Part shown: positions 53,365 to 62,592 of the stretch, in pieces
Layout: every line of letters starts with the position of its first letter
How positions within the stretch are numbered: position 1 is the first letter of the stretch
Origin: CAG-632 sp963626805
Lineage (GTDB): Bacteria; Bacillota; Clostridia; Lachnospirales; Lachnospiraceae
Assembly (NCBI GenBank): GCA_963626805.1
Contig: CAVFXS010000017.1
Span: 1 to 64,000, forward strand
Length of the DNA: 64,000 nucleotides
Reading direction: 5' to 3'
The notes under the pieces: model-generated
What the model saw: the letters and a program-made list of their open reading frames with translations, nothing else
The model's database searches: none
Told to the model about the DNA's origin: nothing
Made by a program: the position numbers and the translations under genes

Positions 53365-56300
53365 ATGGAAACAGGAATTGCATGGAAAATATTAGGGATA
53401 GAGCCGACAGAGGATGAGGCACAGATCAAGGCACAGTATCACAAGCTGCTGGTCGGTGTGAATCCGGAGGATGATCCGGAGGGCTTTAAGCGCCTGCGGG
53501 AGGCATATGAGACTGCTGTGGATGCGGCCAGACACCCGGTACAGGAGCCGGCAGAGGAGGAAGAAAAGGACGAGATTGAACAGTGGCTGGATAAGGTTGG
53601 GAATGTCTACTGGTATCTGTCGAGCAGGAATGATCCGGCATGCTGGAAGGAGCTTCTGGAGGATCCGGTGTGCATCGGACTGGATACGGCACTGGAGGCC
53701 AGAGAGCGGTTCCTGGTATTCATGATGCAGCATGTGTATGTCAGTCAGGAGATCTGGCAGCTGATTGACCGGGAGTTCCGTATCATCGGGGAACGGGAAG
53801 AGCTGGAAGAAACGTTTCCGGGGGAATTTCTGGATTATGTACAGTATCAGGTAGAGAATAAGAACTTTGTGCCATATGAGAAGCTGGAGATTCTGGGACT
53901 GGATGAGGCAGAGATCCGGATCGATGCATATCTGCAGGCATATTTTGATATTAAGACAACGGTTGACCGCGGAGAATTAGAGGGGATTCATCAGAAGATA
54001 GATGCACTGAAAGATTATGAGGTCCGGCATCCGTATGAGGACGTGGAGCGCTTGAAGGTGGCATTACTGGAGAAGGATCCGGATAAGGCGGTCGCACTGG
54101 CAGAGAAGCTGCTGGAGGATAACCGGGGAGATGTCTATGTGGAGTATTGGAGTGGATGTGCCTATCGGGAAAATGACCGGTGGGAACCGGCAAAGGACTG
54201 CTGGCAGCGAATTCTGGATCAGTATCCGCAGAACTACAATGCGAGAGCTGCGATGGCGGGATACCGGATGCATCAGGGAGAGTACCTGGAGGCAAAGGAG
54301 ATGGTCATGGATCTGCTGGAGGAGAATGGCAGGGATGACAATGTTCTGGATATGATGCGACAGTTGAATGAACCATTGCTGCAGTATTATCGGGAAGAGG
54401 CGGCAAAGGATCCGGGGAATAAGGAGCCGGTGATCGAGGCGTGCTGGTGCCTGTTCCAGAATGAACGGTTTGAAGAGGCGATTAAGACCCTGGAAGAGCT
54501 TCATGTTACAGAGGACGAAGATGTCTATTATGACTATGTAAATATGATGGGGCGCTGTTATCTCGGTAAGAATCAGTACGAGAAGGCAATCCCGTATCTT
54601 CTGAAATGGGAAGAGGCCAGAGAGAATCTCGTAGATGACGGAAGTGAGAAATACAGGAAGCGGAGAAGCCGGGAAGGCTTTATTAAATCCGCTATCGGCA
54701 TGGCATACCACAAGTTAAAAAACTATGAGCAGGCAGCGAAATATCTGGAGGAAGGAACGAAGCTGGAAGCGGATCAGATGGCGCGGCATTCCTTCATGGA
54801 TCTGCTGTCACAGGTGTATTATGAGAGTGATCAGTATAAGAAATGTGCGGATGCCTGTACTGCCATTATTGAGGAGGATCCGTCCTATTATCCGGCATAT
54901 CTGCGGAGACAGCAGGTATATTTTGAGCTGCAGGATGGACAGAATGTAGTAGATGATTACTATAATGCGATTCGGATTTTCCCGGCCTACTATAAGCCGT
55001 ATCTTCTGGCGGCGAGGGTGTTCTGTATCTACCGGCAGTATGAGGATGCGAAGAAGGTCATAGAAGCAGCAAAGGAGGAAGGGATTCATCATGAGTCCAT
55101 TCAGTATATGGAAATCCGGATCATGCGGAATCTGGCGGCAACTCCGGAAGAGTCCGAGAAGGTGCTGAAGCTGTGTGAGACATTAAGGCAGGAGTTGCGG
55201 GAAAAACAGGAAGCAGGAGATGCGGCCGAGGAGAAGACGGAGCTTCAGATATTTGACGAGGAGATGCAGAAGGACGGAATGGCCGGTGAGGCTGTGGATA
55301 TGCAGGATCTGATGCTGGAAGAGGTAATGCTCTATATGGACATGGGTAAGGATGAGAAGGCACTGGAGCTGATTGCCGAGGCCTATAAGAATCCACATGT
55401 AAATTACCGGTTCCATTGGATCCGGGCTGACATCCTGCGGGATCAGAAGAAATATGCAGAGGCATTGAAGGAGTACAAATATCTGCAGAAAACCGTAGCC
55501 GAGAATGATGAGTTTATATATAACAGCGGTGTCTGCCTGTACCGGATGGGAGAAGCAGAGGAAGCGAAGGATGCATTTCAGTTAACCTTGCAGAAGAATC
55601 CGGAGCATGCGAGTGCCCACCATTATCTGATGGAGATTTATTCCCGGAAATATCAGCAGACAGAGGATATACAGTATTATAAGCTGGCACTGGCGGAGAT
55701 CAATGCACAGCTTGAACGGGTTCCGGATGCATATTATTATATTGAACGGGGCCTCCTTTATATGGATCATTATGAGTTTGAACCGGCGATCGCAGATTAT
55801 AAGAAGGCACTGGAGCTGGAGCCGGATAATCTGTATGCGTACAACAATATCGGTTATGCATTGCGGGTGCAGGGACGGTATGAAGAGGCGGTTCCGTATT
55901 TCAAACAGGCAATCGAGCGTATGGAAGATGAACATACCCTGCTTCCGTTTATGAATCTGGCACGGACCTATGAGGCGATGCAGCAGTGGCAGGATGCGAT
56001 TGAGACCCTGAAGCAGGCAACGGCAGAGTTCGGCGTCGAACGCAGAGTCTATCTGGCAATGAGTGATTATTATATGGTACTCGGAGAGTTTGACCGGGCA
56101 ATGAATACCTTAAATATTGTTCAGAAAAAGGGACTGCTTGACGAGAATGATTATCTTGAAAGAAAGGCAAAGCTATATGTGATCGCCGGAGATAAGGAGA
56201 AGGCAATCGGTGCGTATCAGGATTTACTGGCTTACGGGAAAGCAATTGTCGGACATGAGAAGGCTGACTGGGAAATGCGGGCAGAGGTTCTGGAAGAATG

Positions 56301-56802
56301 GGGACTGTACCTGTTCTATTGCAGAGATCTAAAACCGGCAATTAAGATATTGAAGCAGTCCATGAAGCTTCGTCTGAAATACAGACTGGACTTTGAAAAT
56401 ACCGGAACGCATCTGGCAGTTGCTTATTATCTCAGGAAAGAATACAGTAAGGCAGCGAAGATCGCCAGACAGGTGATGGATGAGGTTCGTTCTGAGGAGC
56501 GTTATCTGTCATTTGTGACACTGGCACCGGTACGACTGGTCTACCGGGCACAGCTTTATATGTGCCTGCAGGATTATACGAAGATGAAAGAGCTGTTACA
56601 GCGTGTCAGTACGATACCGAAGTGCAAGCACTGCACCCATACCCGCTGCTCGGAAGCAATGATCGTGTGGGGCATGTATGAGGAAGCACAAGGACATACA
56701 CAGAAAGCACTGGAATACTACCGGGAAGGATTAAGTTATGATCCGTGGGATCAGGAGCTGATCCTGGCAATCCGGAATCTGGATCGGCATGCAGAGGAAT
56801 AA
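53365..56802 (+). CDS. Large TPR protein with N-terminal J-like domain
   Basis: 1145 residues. Residues 1-55 resemble a J domain (GIAWKILGIEPTEDEAQIKA, YHKLLVGVNPEDDPEGFKRL, then REAYETA), but the invariant HPD tripeptide reads NPE. The rest is a long series of TPR-type helix pairs (e.g. YEQAAKYLEEGTKLEADQMA, YYIERGLLYMDHYEFEPAIA, NNIGYALRVQGRYEEAVPYF). Glu/Lys-rich linkers lie at about 610-640. It is acidic, has no signal peptide and is presumably cytoplasmic. It is 107 bases upstream of an HscC-type Hsp70 gene and is the likely co-chaperone or client scaffold. Its J-like domain may bind Hsp70 without stimulating it. Confidence 0.85.
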   Translation: METGIAWKILGIEPTEDEAQIKAQYHKLLVGVNPEDDPEGFKRLREAYETAVDAARHPVQEPAEEEEKDEIEQWLDKVGNVYWYLSSRNDPACWKELLEDPVCIGLDTALEARERFLVFMMQHVYVSQEIWQLIDREFRIIGEREELEETFPGEFLDYVQYQVENKNFVPYEKLEILGLDEAEIRIDAYLQAYFDIKTTVDRGELEGIHQKIDALKDYEVRHPYEDVERLKVALLEKDPDKAVALAEKLLEDNRGDVYVEYWSGCAYRENDRWEPAKDCWQRILDQYPQNYNARAAMAGYRMHQGEYLEAKEMVMDLLEENGRDDNVLDMMRQLNEPLLQYYREEAAKDPGNKEPVIEACWCLFQNERFEEAIKTLEELHVTEDEDVYYDYVNMMGRCYLGKNQYEKAIPYLLKWEEARENLVDDGSEKYRKRRSREGFIKSAIGMAYHKLKNYEQAAKYLEEGTKLEADQMARHSFMDLLSQVYYESDQYKKCADACTAIIEEDPSYYPAYLRRQQVYFELQDGQNVVDDYYNAIRIFPAYYKPYLLAARVFCIYRQYEDAKKVIEAAKEEGIHHESIQYMEIRIMRNLAATPEESEKVLKLCETLRQELREKQEAGDAAEEKTELQIFDEEMQKDGMAGEAVDMQDLMLEEVMLYMDMGKDEKALELIAEAYKNPHVNYRFHWIRADILRDQKKYAEALKEYKYLQKTVAENDEFIYNSGVCLYRMGEAEEAKDAFQLTLQKNPEHASAHHYLMEIYSRKYQQTEDIQYYKLALAEINAQLERVPDAYYYIERGLLYMDHYEFEPAIADYKKALELEPDNLYAYNNIGYALRVQGRYEEAVPYFKQAIERMEDEHTLLPFMNLARTYEAMQQWQDAIETLKQATAEFGVERRVYLAMSDYYMVLGEFDRAMNTLNIVQKKGLLDENDYLERKAKLYVIAGDKEKAIGAYQDLLAYGKAIVGHEKADWEMRAEVLEEWGLYLFYCRDLKPAIKILKQSMKLRLKYRLDFENTGTHLAVAYYLRKEYSKAAKIARQVMDEVRSEERYLSFVTLAPVRLVYRAQLYMCLQDYTKMKELLQRVSTIPKCKHCTHTRCSEAMIVWGMYEEAQGHTQKALEYYREGLSYDPWDQELILAIRNLDRHAEE

Positions 56803-56908
56803 GGCGAGAAACGGGCGGCCGGAGAAGCGGGATGAATAGAGTGGTACGATATCCGGAGATACGAAGAGTAACGGAACGAAGAAATACAGAGACAGAAAGG
56901 TGAACGAC

Positions 56909-58600
56909 ATGATAATAGGAATCGATCTTGGAACCACCAATAGTTTAGTGGCTTATTATACAGAAGAAGGACCCAGAATCATACCGAACCGTCTGGGAAA
57001 GAATCTGACACCATCCATTGTCAGCGTAGACGGGGATGAAATTTATGTGGGAGAGACTGCAAGAGAACGGATGCTTCTGTATCCGGAGACGGCGGCAAGT
57101 GTCTTTAAACGGACAATGGGAACGGATAAGAAATATCATCTGGGAAATCATTTCTTTACTTCAGAGGAACTGTCGTCCTTTGTACTGCGTTCGCTAAAAG
57201 AGGATGCGGAGGTGTATCTGGGCGAAGAAGTGACAGAGGCAGTCATCAGTGTCCCGGCATATTTTAACGATGCCAGAAGAAAGGCAACGAAACGGGCCGG
57301 GGAACTGGCCGGTTTAAAGGTAGAGCGGATTATCAGTGAACCTACGGCAGCAGCCATCGCCTATGGATTATATGAATGCAAGCAGGATGCCAAGTTCCTG
57401 GTGTTTGATCTGGGTGGCGGTACCTTTGATGTATCGATTCTGGAACTGTCCGGTCCGATTCTGGAAGTGCGGGCGGTTGCAGGCGATAATTTCCTAGGCG
57501 GCGAGGATTTCACCAATGTGTTGGAGAATATGTTTTTTGAGAAATTCCCACAATTGGATCGGGATGCGATGGACCGGAAGACTCTGCGGTATGTTCATAA
57601 GCAGGCAGAAAGCTGCAAGATCGGCTTTGAGAATGAACGGGTATCGACTATGACCTGTGTGATCCAGGAAGAAACCTATGAATATCCGGTCGATATCAGT
57701 GATTATGAGAAGCAGTGTGAGGAACTGCTGGAGCGTATCCGGATTCCGGTACGGAAGAGCCTTTCAGATTCCAGACTGCGACTGTCAGAGATTGATAAGG
57801 TAGTTCTGGTAGGCGGCGCTACCAAGCTTCCGGTTGTACGGAAGTTTGTAAGTAAGCTGTTCCGGAGTCTGCCGGATACCAGTGTGAATCCGGATGAGGC
57901 AATTGCACTGGGAGCGGCTGTTCAGGCTGCCATGAAAGAGCGGAAGGATTCTATCCGGGAGATTATCCTGACAGATGTATGTCCGTTTACACTGGGAACC
58001 GAGGTCGCAGTGGAGCGGGAGAACGGTGGCTATGAAAGCGGCTATTTTTGCCCGATCATTGAGAGAAATACCGTGATACCGGCCAGCCGGACAGAGACCA
58101 TGTATACGATCCGTGATAATCAGTCATTGGTGGAGGTTTCCGTATTACAGGGTGAAAGCCGGTTTGCGTCAAATAATCTGCTGCTCGGGAAGCTGGAGAT
58201 CGAGATCCCGAAGGCTCCGAAGGGACAGGAAAGCATTGACGTTACTTACACATATGATGTGAATTCCATTCTGGAGGTTCAGGTGAAGGTGAATTCCACC
58301 GGAAAGACCGTAAAACAGATCCTGAAGGGGCAGCGGGTCGATATGACGGATGAAGAGATCGCTGCACGTATGGAGGAGCTGGCTTATCTGAAGATCCCGC
58401 CGAGAGAGCAGGAGGAAAATAAGTTGCTTCTGCTTCGAGGAGAGCGACTATATGAGGAAAGCCTTGGGGATGAGCGGAAGATCGTAGAACATGCTCTGCA
58501 GAAATTCGATCAGACATTAAATACACAGGATCCGGCTAAAATCGAGGCTGCACGGGGAGATTTCCGGGCATTCCTGGAAGAATGGGAAGACAATGTATAA
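56909..58600 (+). CDS. hscC: HscC-type Hsp70 chaperone
   Basis: 563 residues from the ATG 8 bases after AAAGG; shorter than DnaK (about 610) because the lid is reduced. The nucleotide domain has IGIDLGTTNSLVAYY, VISVPAYFNDARRKATKRAG, VFDLGGGTFDVSIL and VVLVGGATKLPVVRKFV. The substrate domain starts near residue 375 (LTDVCPFTLGTEVAVE). The end of the lid has no EEVD-type tail. Pairing with the J-like TPR gene just upstream is as seen for HscC with DjlC-type partners. Role is probably specialised quality control, not general heat shock. Confidence 0.92.
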   Translation: MIIGIDLGTTNSLVAYYTEEGPRIIPNRLGKNLTPSIVSVDGDEIYVGETARERMLLYPETAASVFKRTMGTDKKYHLGNHFFTSEELSSFVLRSLKEDAEVYLGEEVTEAVISVPAYFNDARRKATKRAGELAGLKVERIISEPTAAAIAYGLYECKQDAKFLVFDLGGGTFDVSILELSGPILEVRAVAGDNFLGGEDFTNVLENMFFEKFPQLDRDAMDRKTLRYVHKQAESCKIGFENERVSTMTCVIQEETYEYPVDISDYEKQCEELLERIRIPVRKSLSDSRLRLSEIDKVVLVGGATKLPVVRKFVSKLFRSLPDTSVNPDEAIALGAAVQAAMKERKDSIREIILTDVCPFTLGTEVAVERENGGYESGYFCPIIERNTVIPASRTETMYTIRDNQSLVEVSVLQGESRFASNNLLLGKLEIEIPKAPKGQESIDVTYTYDVNSILEVQVKVNSTGKTVKQILKGQRVDMTDEEIAARMEELAYLKIPPREQEENKLLLLRGERLYEESLGDERKIVEHALQKFDQTLNTQDPAKIEAARGDFRAFLEEWEDNV

Positions 58601-58624
58601 AATGATCCAATGTATAAAATGATC
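58591..58624. repeat. Perfect 17-bp tandem duplication across the hscC stop codon
   Basis: CAATGTATAAAATGATC occurs at 58591-58607 and again at 58608-58624, with no mismatch. It includes the last codons and TAA of hscC, so the second copy is untranslated. It looks like a recent replication slippage. Confidence 0.9.
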
Positions 58625-58658
58625 AAAGTGAATAATAAAATAAAGATATTTAAAATAT

Positions 58659-58705
58659 GCAAGGACAGCAACTCAAGAGGGGGGGAGAGCACTGTCCTTG
58701 CTTTT
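58659..58705 (+). terminator. Terminator of the J/TPR-hscC operon
   Basis: 10-bp stem GCAAGGACAG/CTGTCCTTGC with a 23-base loop that includes GGGGGGG, followed by TTTT. Confidence 0.85.
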
Positions 58706-58979
58706 GGGAGTTAAAGTATGTAAATGAGGGAGGGTTCCAACAGAGATAATAATCAAAAGTTCATTGTCTGCGAGATGGGAGTCAAAACAGATTTTAAACT
58801 CATCTCTGAAGAAACCTTTTTATTTACATCGTTATCATAGCATGGAGGAACGGTTGGTTATATCAAATTAATGTTATATGTTGTAAAATCAGGTTGAATT
58901 TGGCAGAAAAACAGGAAAATAGTAAATAAGTGCCAACTCTTGTAAAAATATGAAGAAGTTATAAAGATTCTGTATTTGC
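58706..58979. other. Intergenic region without gene
   Basis: AT-rich spacer between the hscC terminator and the pspA promoter. I see no open frame with a ribosome site, no RNA motif that I know and no clear operator; some AT-rich palindromic patches could bind regulators. Confidence 0.6.
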
Positions 58980-59008
58980 TTGCAGGGAGTATTGAATTGC
59001 TGTATAAT
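58980..59008 (+). promoter_or_regulatory. Sigma-A promoter of pspA
   Basis: TTGCAG (58980-58985), 17-base spacer, TATAAT (59003-59008), 100 bases before the gene. The long leader (100 bases) has no clear structure. Confidence 0.7.
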
Positions 59009-59107
59009 TAACAGTGTGTTGCTATTTTACTGAAAATATCCAGAAAAAATCAGGGATTTATCGGAAAATAGGCACAGATTGGTTTCAAAATATAAGGAGG
59101 GCTTTAA

Positions 59108-59788
59108 ATGGGTATTTTAAAAAGATTTGGGGATATCATGTCAGCAAATATTAATGCATTGTTGGACAAGGCAGAGGATCCTGAGAAGATGATTGATCAG
59201 TATTTGCGGGATCTGGATAGTGATCTGGGTAAGGTAAAGGCTGAGACAGCTGCTATCATGGCAGATGAGCAGCGTGCCAAGAGAGAGCTGGATGAGTGTA
59301 CTGCAGAAGTGAATAAGATGCAGACCTATGCAGAGAAGGCATTGGTAGCAGGAAATGAAGAGGATGCAAGGACTTTCCTGACCAAAAAGGCAGAGCTTAC
59401 AAACAAGCAGGCAAGCCTTCAGCAGGCATATGATCTTTCCGTAGCTAATTCACAGAAGATGCGTCAGATGCATGATAAGCTGGTTAAGGATATTAACGAC
59501 TTAAATGCCAGAAGAGATGAGATTAAGGCAAAGGTAAGAGTTGCAAAGGCTCAGGAGCGCATTAATGAAATGGGCAGTTCTATGGGTGGTGCAGAAGCAT
59601 CCATGTCTGCATTTGACAGAATGGAAGCAAAGGCGAATAGTATGCTGGATAAGGCAAATGCAATGGCGGAGCTTAACAGCAGCTCAGAGAAGAAGTCTAT
59701 GGATGACCTGACAGCAAAATATGACACTGCTTCGACTGCAGGTGTAGAGGATGAGCTGGCAGCATTAAAGGCCAAGATGGGTCTGTAA
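59108..59788 (+). CDS. pspA: PspA/IM30-family membrane-stress protein
   Basis: 226 residues, almost wholly alpha-helical coiled coil after the amphipathic N-terminus MGILKRFGDIMSANINALLD, which binds membranes. The family landmarks DPEKMIDQYLRDLDSDLGKVK and AQERINEMGSS are present. PspA/IM30 proteins form ESCRT-III-like assemblies on damaged membranes. AAGGAGG precedes the ATG. It is in an operon with an SPFH protein 36 bases downstream, as in the pspA-ydjGHI operon of Bacillus. Confidence 0.93.
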   Translation: MGILKRFGDIMSANINALLDKAEDPEKMIDQYLRDLDSDLGKVKAETAAIMADEQRAKRELDECTAEVNKMQTYAEKALVAGNEEDARTFLTKKAELTNKQASLQQAYDLSVANSQKMRQMHDKLVKDINDLNARRDEIKAKVRVAKAQERINEMGSSMGGAEASMSAFDRMEAKANSMLDKANAMAELNSSSEKKSMDDLTAKYDTASTAGVEDELAALKAKMGL

Positions 59789-59824
59789 TTGTCAGAAGGT
59801 CAGATAGAGCAGGGAGGCTAGAAG

Positions 59825-60832
59825 ATGGGTTTGTTTTCAAATCAGTTGGCAAATGTAGTTGAATGGGAAGAGTACCGGGACGATGTCCTGTTCTGGAAGT
59901 GGTCGAATAAGGAGATCAAGAAGGGCTCCAGACTGATCCTCCGTCAGGGACAGGATGCTATCTTTATGTATAACGGAAAGGTAGAAGGTATTTTTAAAGA
60001 CGAGGGAAGTTATGATATTGAGACACAGATTATTCCTTTCCTGTCTACTCTGAAAGGATTTAAGTTCGGCTTCAACAGTGGTATCCGTGCGGAAGTATTA
60101 TTTATTAATACGAAGCAGTTCAATATTAAATGGGGTACACCGACACCGATCCGGATACAGGCACCGGGACTTCCGGGCGGACTTCCGATCCGTGCGAATG
60201 GTTCCTTTGATGTGAAGATCGCAGATTATCTGGTATTCATTGAGAAGATTGCAGGTGTGAAGAAACAGTATACGATCACAGAGGTTCGGGAACTGATGCA
60301 GTCTATGTTGTCAGGTCTTCTGATCCGCTGGATTTCAAAGGTTGGTCAGGATATTTTCAATCTGCAGGCGAATATCACAGAGATCCAGAATGGTGTAAAG
60401 GAAGATCTGGATATGGAATTTGTGAAGATCGGTTTATCGGTTGTGAATTTCCGAATTGATGAGTTCTCTTATCCGGAGAATATTACCAAGCGTGCCGATC
60501 AGGCAGCAGAGTATTCCATGGTTGGCGATATGAACCGGTTCCAGCAGGTCAGCATGGTAGATGCAATGACACGACCAGGTAACAGTGGAACAGCCAACGG
60601 AACCAATATGATGAACACCATGATGGGTGCCCAGATGGGTATGATGATGGGGCAGCAGATGATGAATAACATGAATGCGATGAATCAGAACTCTGTAAAT
60701 CAGGGCAACATGAATCAGGGGGTACAGCCGGTACAGAACAGCGGTGGAGCAATTCCGAAGTTTTGTCCGGATTGCGGAACTCCTACAAATGGTAATCGTT
60801 TCTGTGGCAATTGTGGCAAACAGTTGGGCTAG
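59825..60832 (+). CDS. YdjI-like SPFH protein with Met-rich linker and zinc ribbon
   Basis: 335 residues. The YdjI/virion-core SPFH-like domain covers residues about 10-230 (VEWEEYRDDVLFWKWSNKEI, RLILRQGQDAIFMYNGKVEG, GSFDVKIADYLVFIEKIAG). A low-complexity Met/Asn/Gln-rich linker of about 50 residues follows (NMMNTMMGAQMGMMMGQQMM). A C-terminal zinc ribbon CPDC-x9-CGNC (CPDCGTPTNGNRFCGNCGKQ) closes it. It recruits or localises PspA at the membrane in Bacillus. AGGGAGG precedes the ATG. Confidence 0.9.
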   Translation: MGLFSNQLANVVEWEEYRDDVLFWKWSNKEIKKGSRLILRQGQDAIFMYNGKVEGIFKDEGSYDIETQIIPFLSTLKGFKFGFNSGIRAEVLFINTKQFNIKWGTPTPIRIQAPGLPGGLPIRANGSFDVKIADYLVFIEKIAGVKKQYTITEVRELMQSMLSGLLIRWISKVGQDIFNLQANITEIQNGVKEDLDMEFVKIGLSVVNFRIDEFSYPENITKRADQAAEYSMVGDMNRFQQVSMVDAMTRPGNSGTANGTNMMNTMMGAQMGMMMGQQMMNNMNAMNQNSVNQGNMNQGVQPVQNSGGAIPKFCPDCGTPTNGNRFCGNCGKQLG

Positions 60833-60852
60833 AACTTGTAATTTCAAGAATG

Positions 60853-60894
60853 AAAAGGTTGTTGAAGCTTTCCTTCGGCAATCTTTTCTTTTTT
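60853..60894 (+). terminator. Terminator after the YdjI-like gene
   Basis: 9-bp stem AAAAGGTTG/CAATCTTTT with one G-U pair, 17-base loop, then C and six T. Confidence 0.8.
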
Positions 60895-60982
60895 AAACTT
60901 TAAGTAAATGAAAAGCTTTCATACAAAATCTATGAGAAAATATTGGAATACAAATCTTAATAAAATCGACATAATAGTACTC

Positions 60983-61011
60983 TTGTAAATAAAGATAAAC
61001 GCTGGTAAAAT
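60983..61011 (+). promoter_or_regulatory. Promoter of the adenylation/decarboxylase operon
   Basis: TTGTAA (60983-60988), 17-base spacer, TAAAAT (61006-61011), about 54 bases before the first gene. Confidence 0.65.
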
Positions 61012-61064
61012 GCAAGTGAAAAAACGATATCAGAATAGAGAAACGGTAAAAAGAGGTGGAATAC

Positions 61065-62591
61065 ATGCAAACCAGCATTCTGAAATATTTAGAGGAAAGT
61101 ACAAGAAAGCATCCTGATAAAATTGCGGTAATTGATGAAAAAGTCAGTTTGTCATATAGGGAATTACTTTACGATTGCAAATGCATTGGAAGCGAACTTA
61201 CAACCATAATGTCAGATCATGCTCCCATAGGTGTTTATATGGAGAAAGGCGCAGATGCATTATGTGCCTTTCTGGGAACGGTATATGCAGGAGGGTGTTA
61301 TTCCTTTTTTAATCCGGAGCTTCCGGATAATCGGTTGCAACAGATCCTGTCGGTTCTGAACCCATGTGCGATCATAACCACCGGACAGATGCATGATATG
61401 GCATGCAGGATATTTGAGGGTATTATGATTTTGGATATAGAAGAATTGAAGCAGGGGAAACCGGTAGAGGACAGATTGCAGAAGGTAGAGCGGAGCAGAA
61501 TCGATCTGGATCCGCTTTATATTAATTTTACATCCGGTTCGACTGGAGTGCCGAAAGGAATTGTGGTTGGACAGCGGAGTGTCATAGATTTTATAGATTG
61601 TTTTACCGAATTATTTCATATTACGGAAAATGACAGGATCGCTAATCAGGCACCGTTTGATTTTGATGTATCTGTAAAAGATATTTATTCCAGTCTGAAA
61701 GTCGGTGCAACCTTAGTGATTGTACCGAGGAGACTGTTTTCCGCACCAACGGAGCTCTTAGATTACCTGACAGAGCACCGGATAACTACACTGATATGGG
61801 CAGTGTCCGCACTTTACCTGATTACGACATTCCATGGGCTGGATTATAAGGTGCCGGAAACAGTTAGTAAGATTTTATTTAGCGGTGAAGTAATGCCCTA
61901 TAAGACTCTGATGGATTTCAAGAGGCATTTGCCGGATGCGATGTATGTAAACTTATACGGACCGACAGAGGTGACTTGTAATTGTACATATCATATTCTG
62001 GAAGCAGAACGCGATTATTCGGAAGGGATACCGATTGGAACAGCGTTTCCGAATGAAGAAGTATTCCTTCTGGATGCACAGGAAAAACGGGTGGAGCAAT
62101 CGGGAGAGATCGGAGAAATCTGTGTGCGTGGAACAGCGCTTGCACTGGGATATTATAATGCACCGGAACAGAATGAGAAATATTTTACAGCCAATCCATT
62201 GCATATAGCATATCCGGAGCGAATATACCGGACAGGGGATCTTGGAAGATATAATGATCAGGGAGAGCTTGTATTCAGCGGAAGAAAGGATTTTCAGATC
62301 AAGTATCTTGGACACCGGATAGAACTGGAAGAGATTGAACGGGAAATGGCTAAGGTTGATGGCGTGGAACGCTGTTGCTGTCTTTTTGATGAAAAGCATT
62401 CCAGATTGAAAGGAATCTATGTGGGCACCATTGAAAAAGGAGAGCTTCATAAAATTATGAAAGAGAGCTTGCCGGTGTTTATGATGCCCGGCGTATTGTT
62501 ACAGGTAGAGGCAATGCCAATGACGAAGAATGGAAAGATTGATCGCAGGCAGTTAATGGAACTGACGGTCAGAAGAAGGGGGAAGAGGTAG
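61065..62591 (+). CDS. Stand-alone amino-acid adenylation enzyme (DltA-like)
   Basis: 508 residues from the ATG 8 bases after AAGAGG. AMP-forming ligase with the A-domain core motifs: A3 INFTSGSTGVPKGIVV, A5 NLYGPTEVTCNCTYH, A7 YRTGDLGRY, A8 GRKDFQIKYLGHRIELEEIE and A10 PMTKNGKIDRR. Length and the A8 region match D-alanine:carrier ligase DltA, but no condensation or thioester domain is fused. It should load an amino acid onto the carrier protein at the right window edge. The next gene starts one base after its stop, so they are coupled. The amino acid cannot be read with confidence. Confidence 0.85.
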   Translation: MQTSILKYLEESTRKHPDKIAVIDEKVSLSYRELLYDCKCIGSELTTIMSDHAPIGVYMEKGADALCAFLGTVYAGGCYSFFNPELPDNRLQQILSVLNPCAIITTGQMHDMACRIFEGIMILDIEELKQGKPVEDRLQKVERSRIDLDPLYINFTSGSTGVPKGIVVGQRSVIDFIDCFTELFHITENDRIANQAPFDFDVSVKDIYSSLKVGATLVIVPRRLFSAPTELLDYLTEHRITTLIWAVSALYLITTFHGLDYKVPETVSKILFSGEVMPYKTLMDFKRHLPDAMYVNLYGPTEVTCNCTYHILEAERDYSEGIPIGTAFPNEEVFLLDAQEKRVEQSGEIGEICVRGTALALGYYNAPEQNEKYFTANPLHIAYPERIYRTGDLGRYNDQGELVFSGRKDFQIKYLGHRIELEEIEREMAKVDGVERCCCLFDEKHSRLKGIYVGTIEKGELHKIMKESLPVFMMPGVLLQVEAMPMTKNGKIDRRQLMELTVRRRGKR

Positions 62592-62592
62592 T

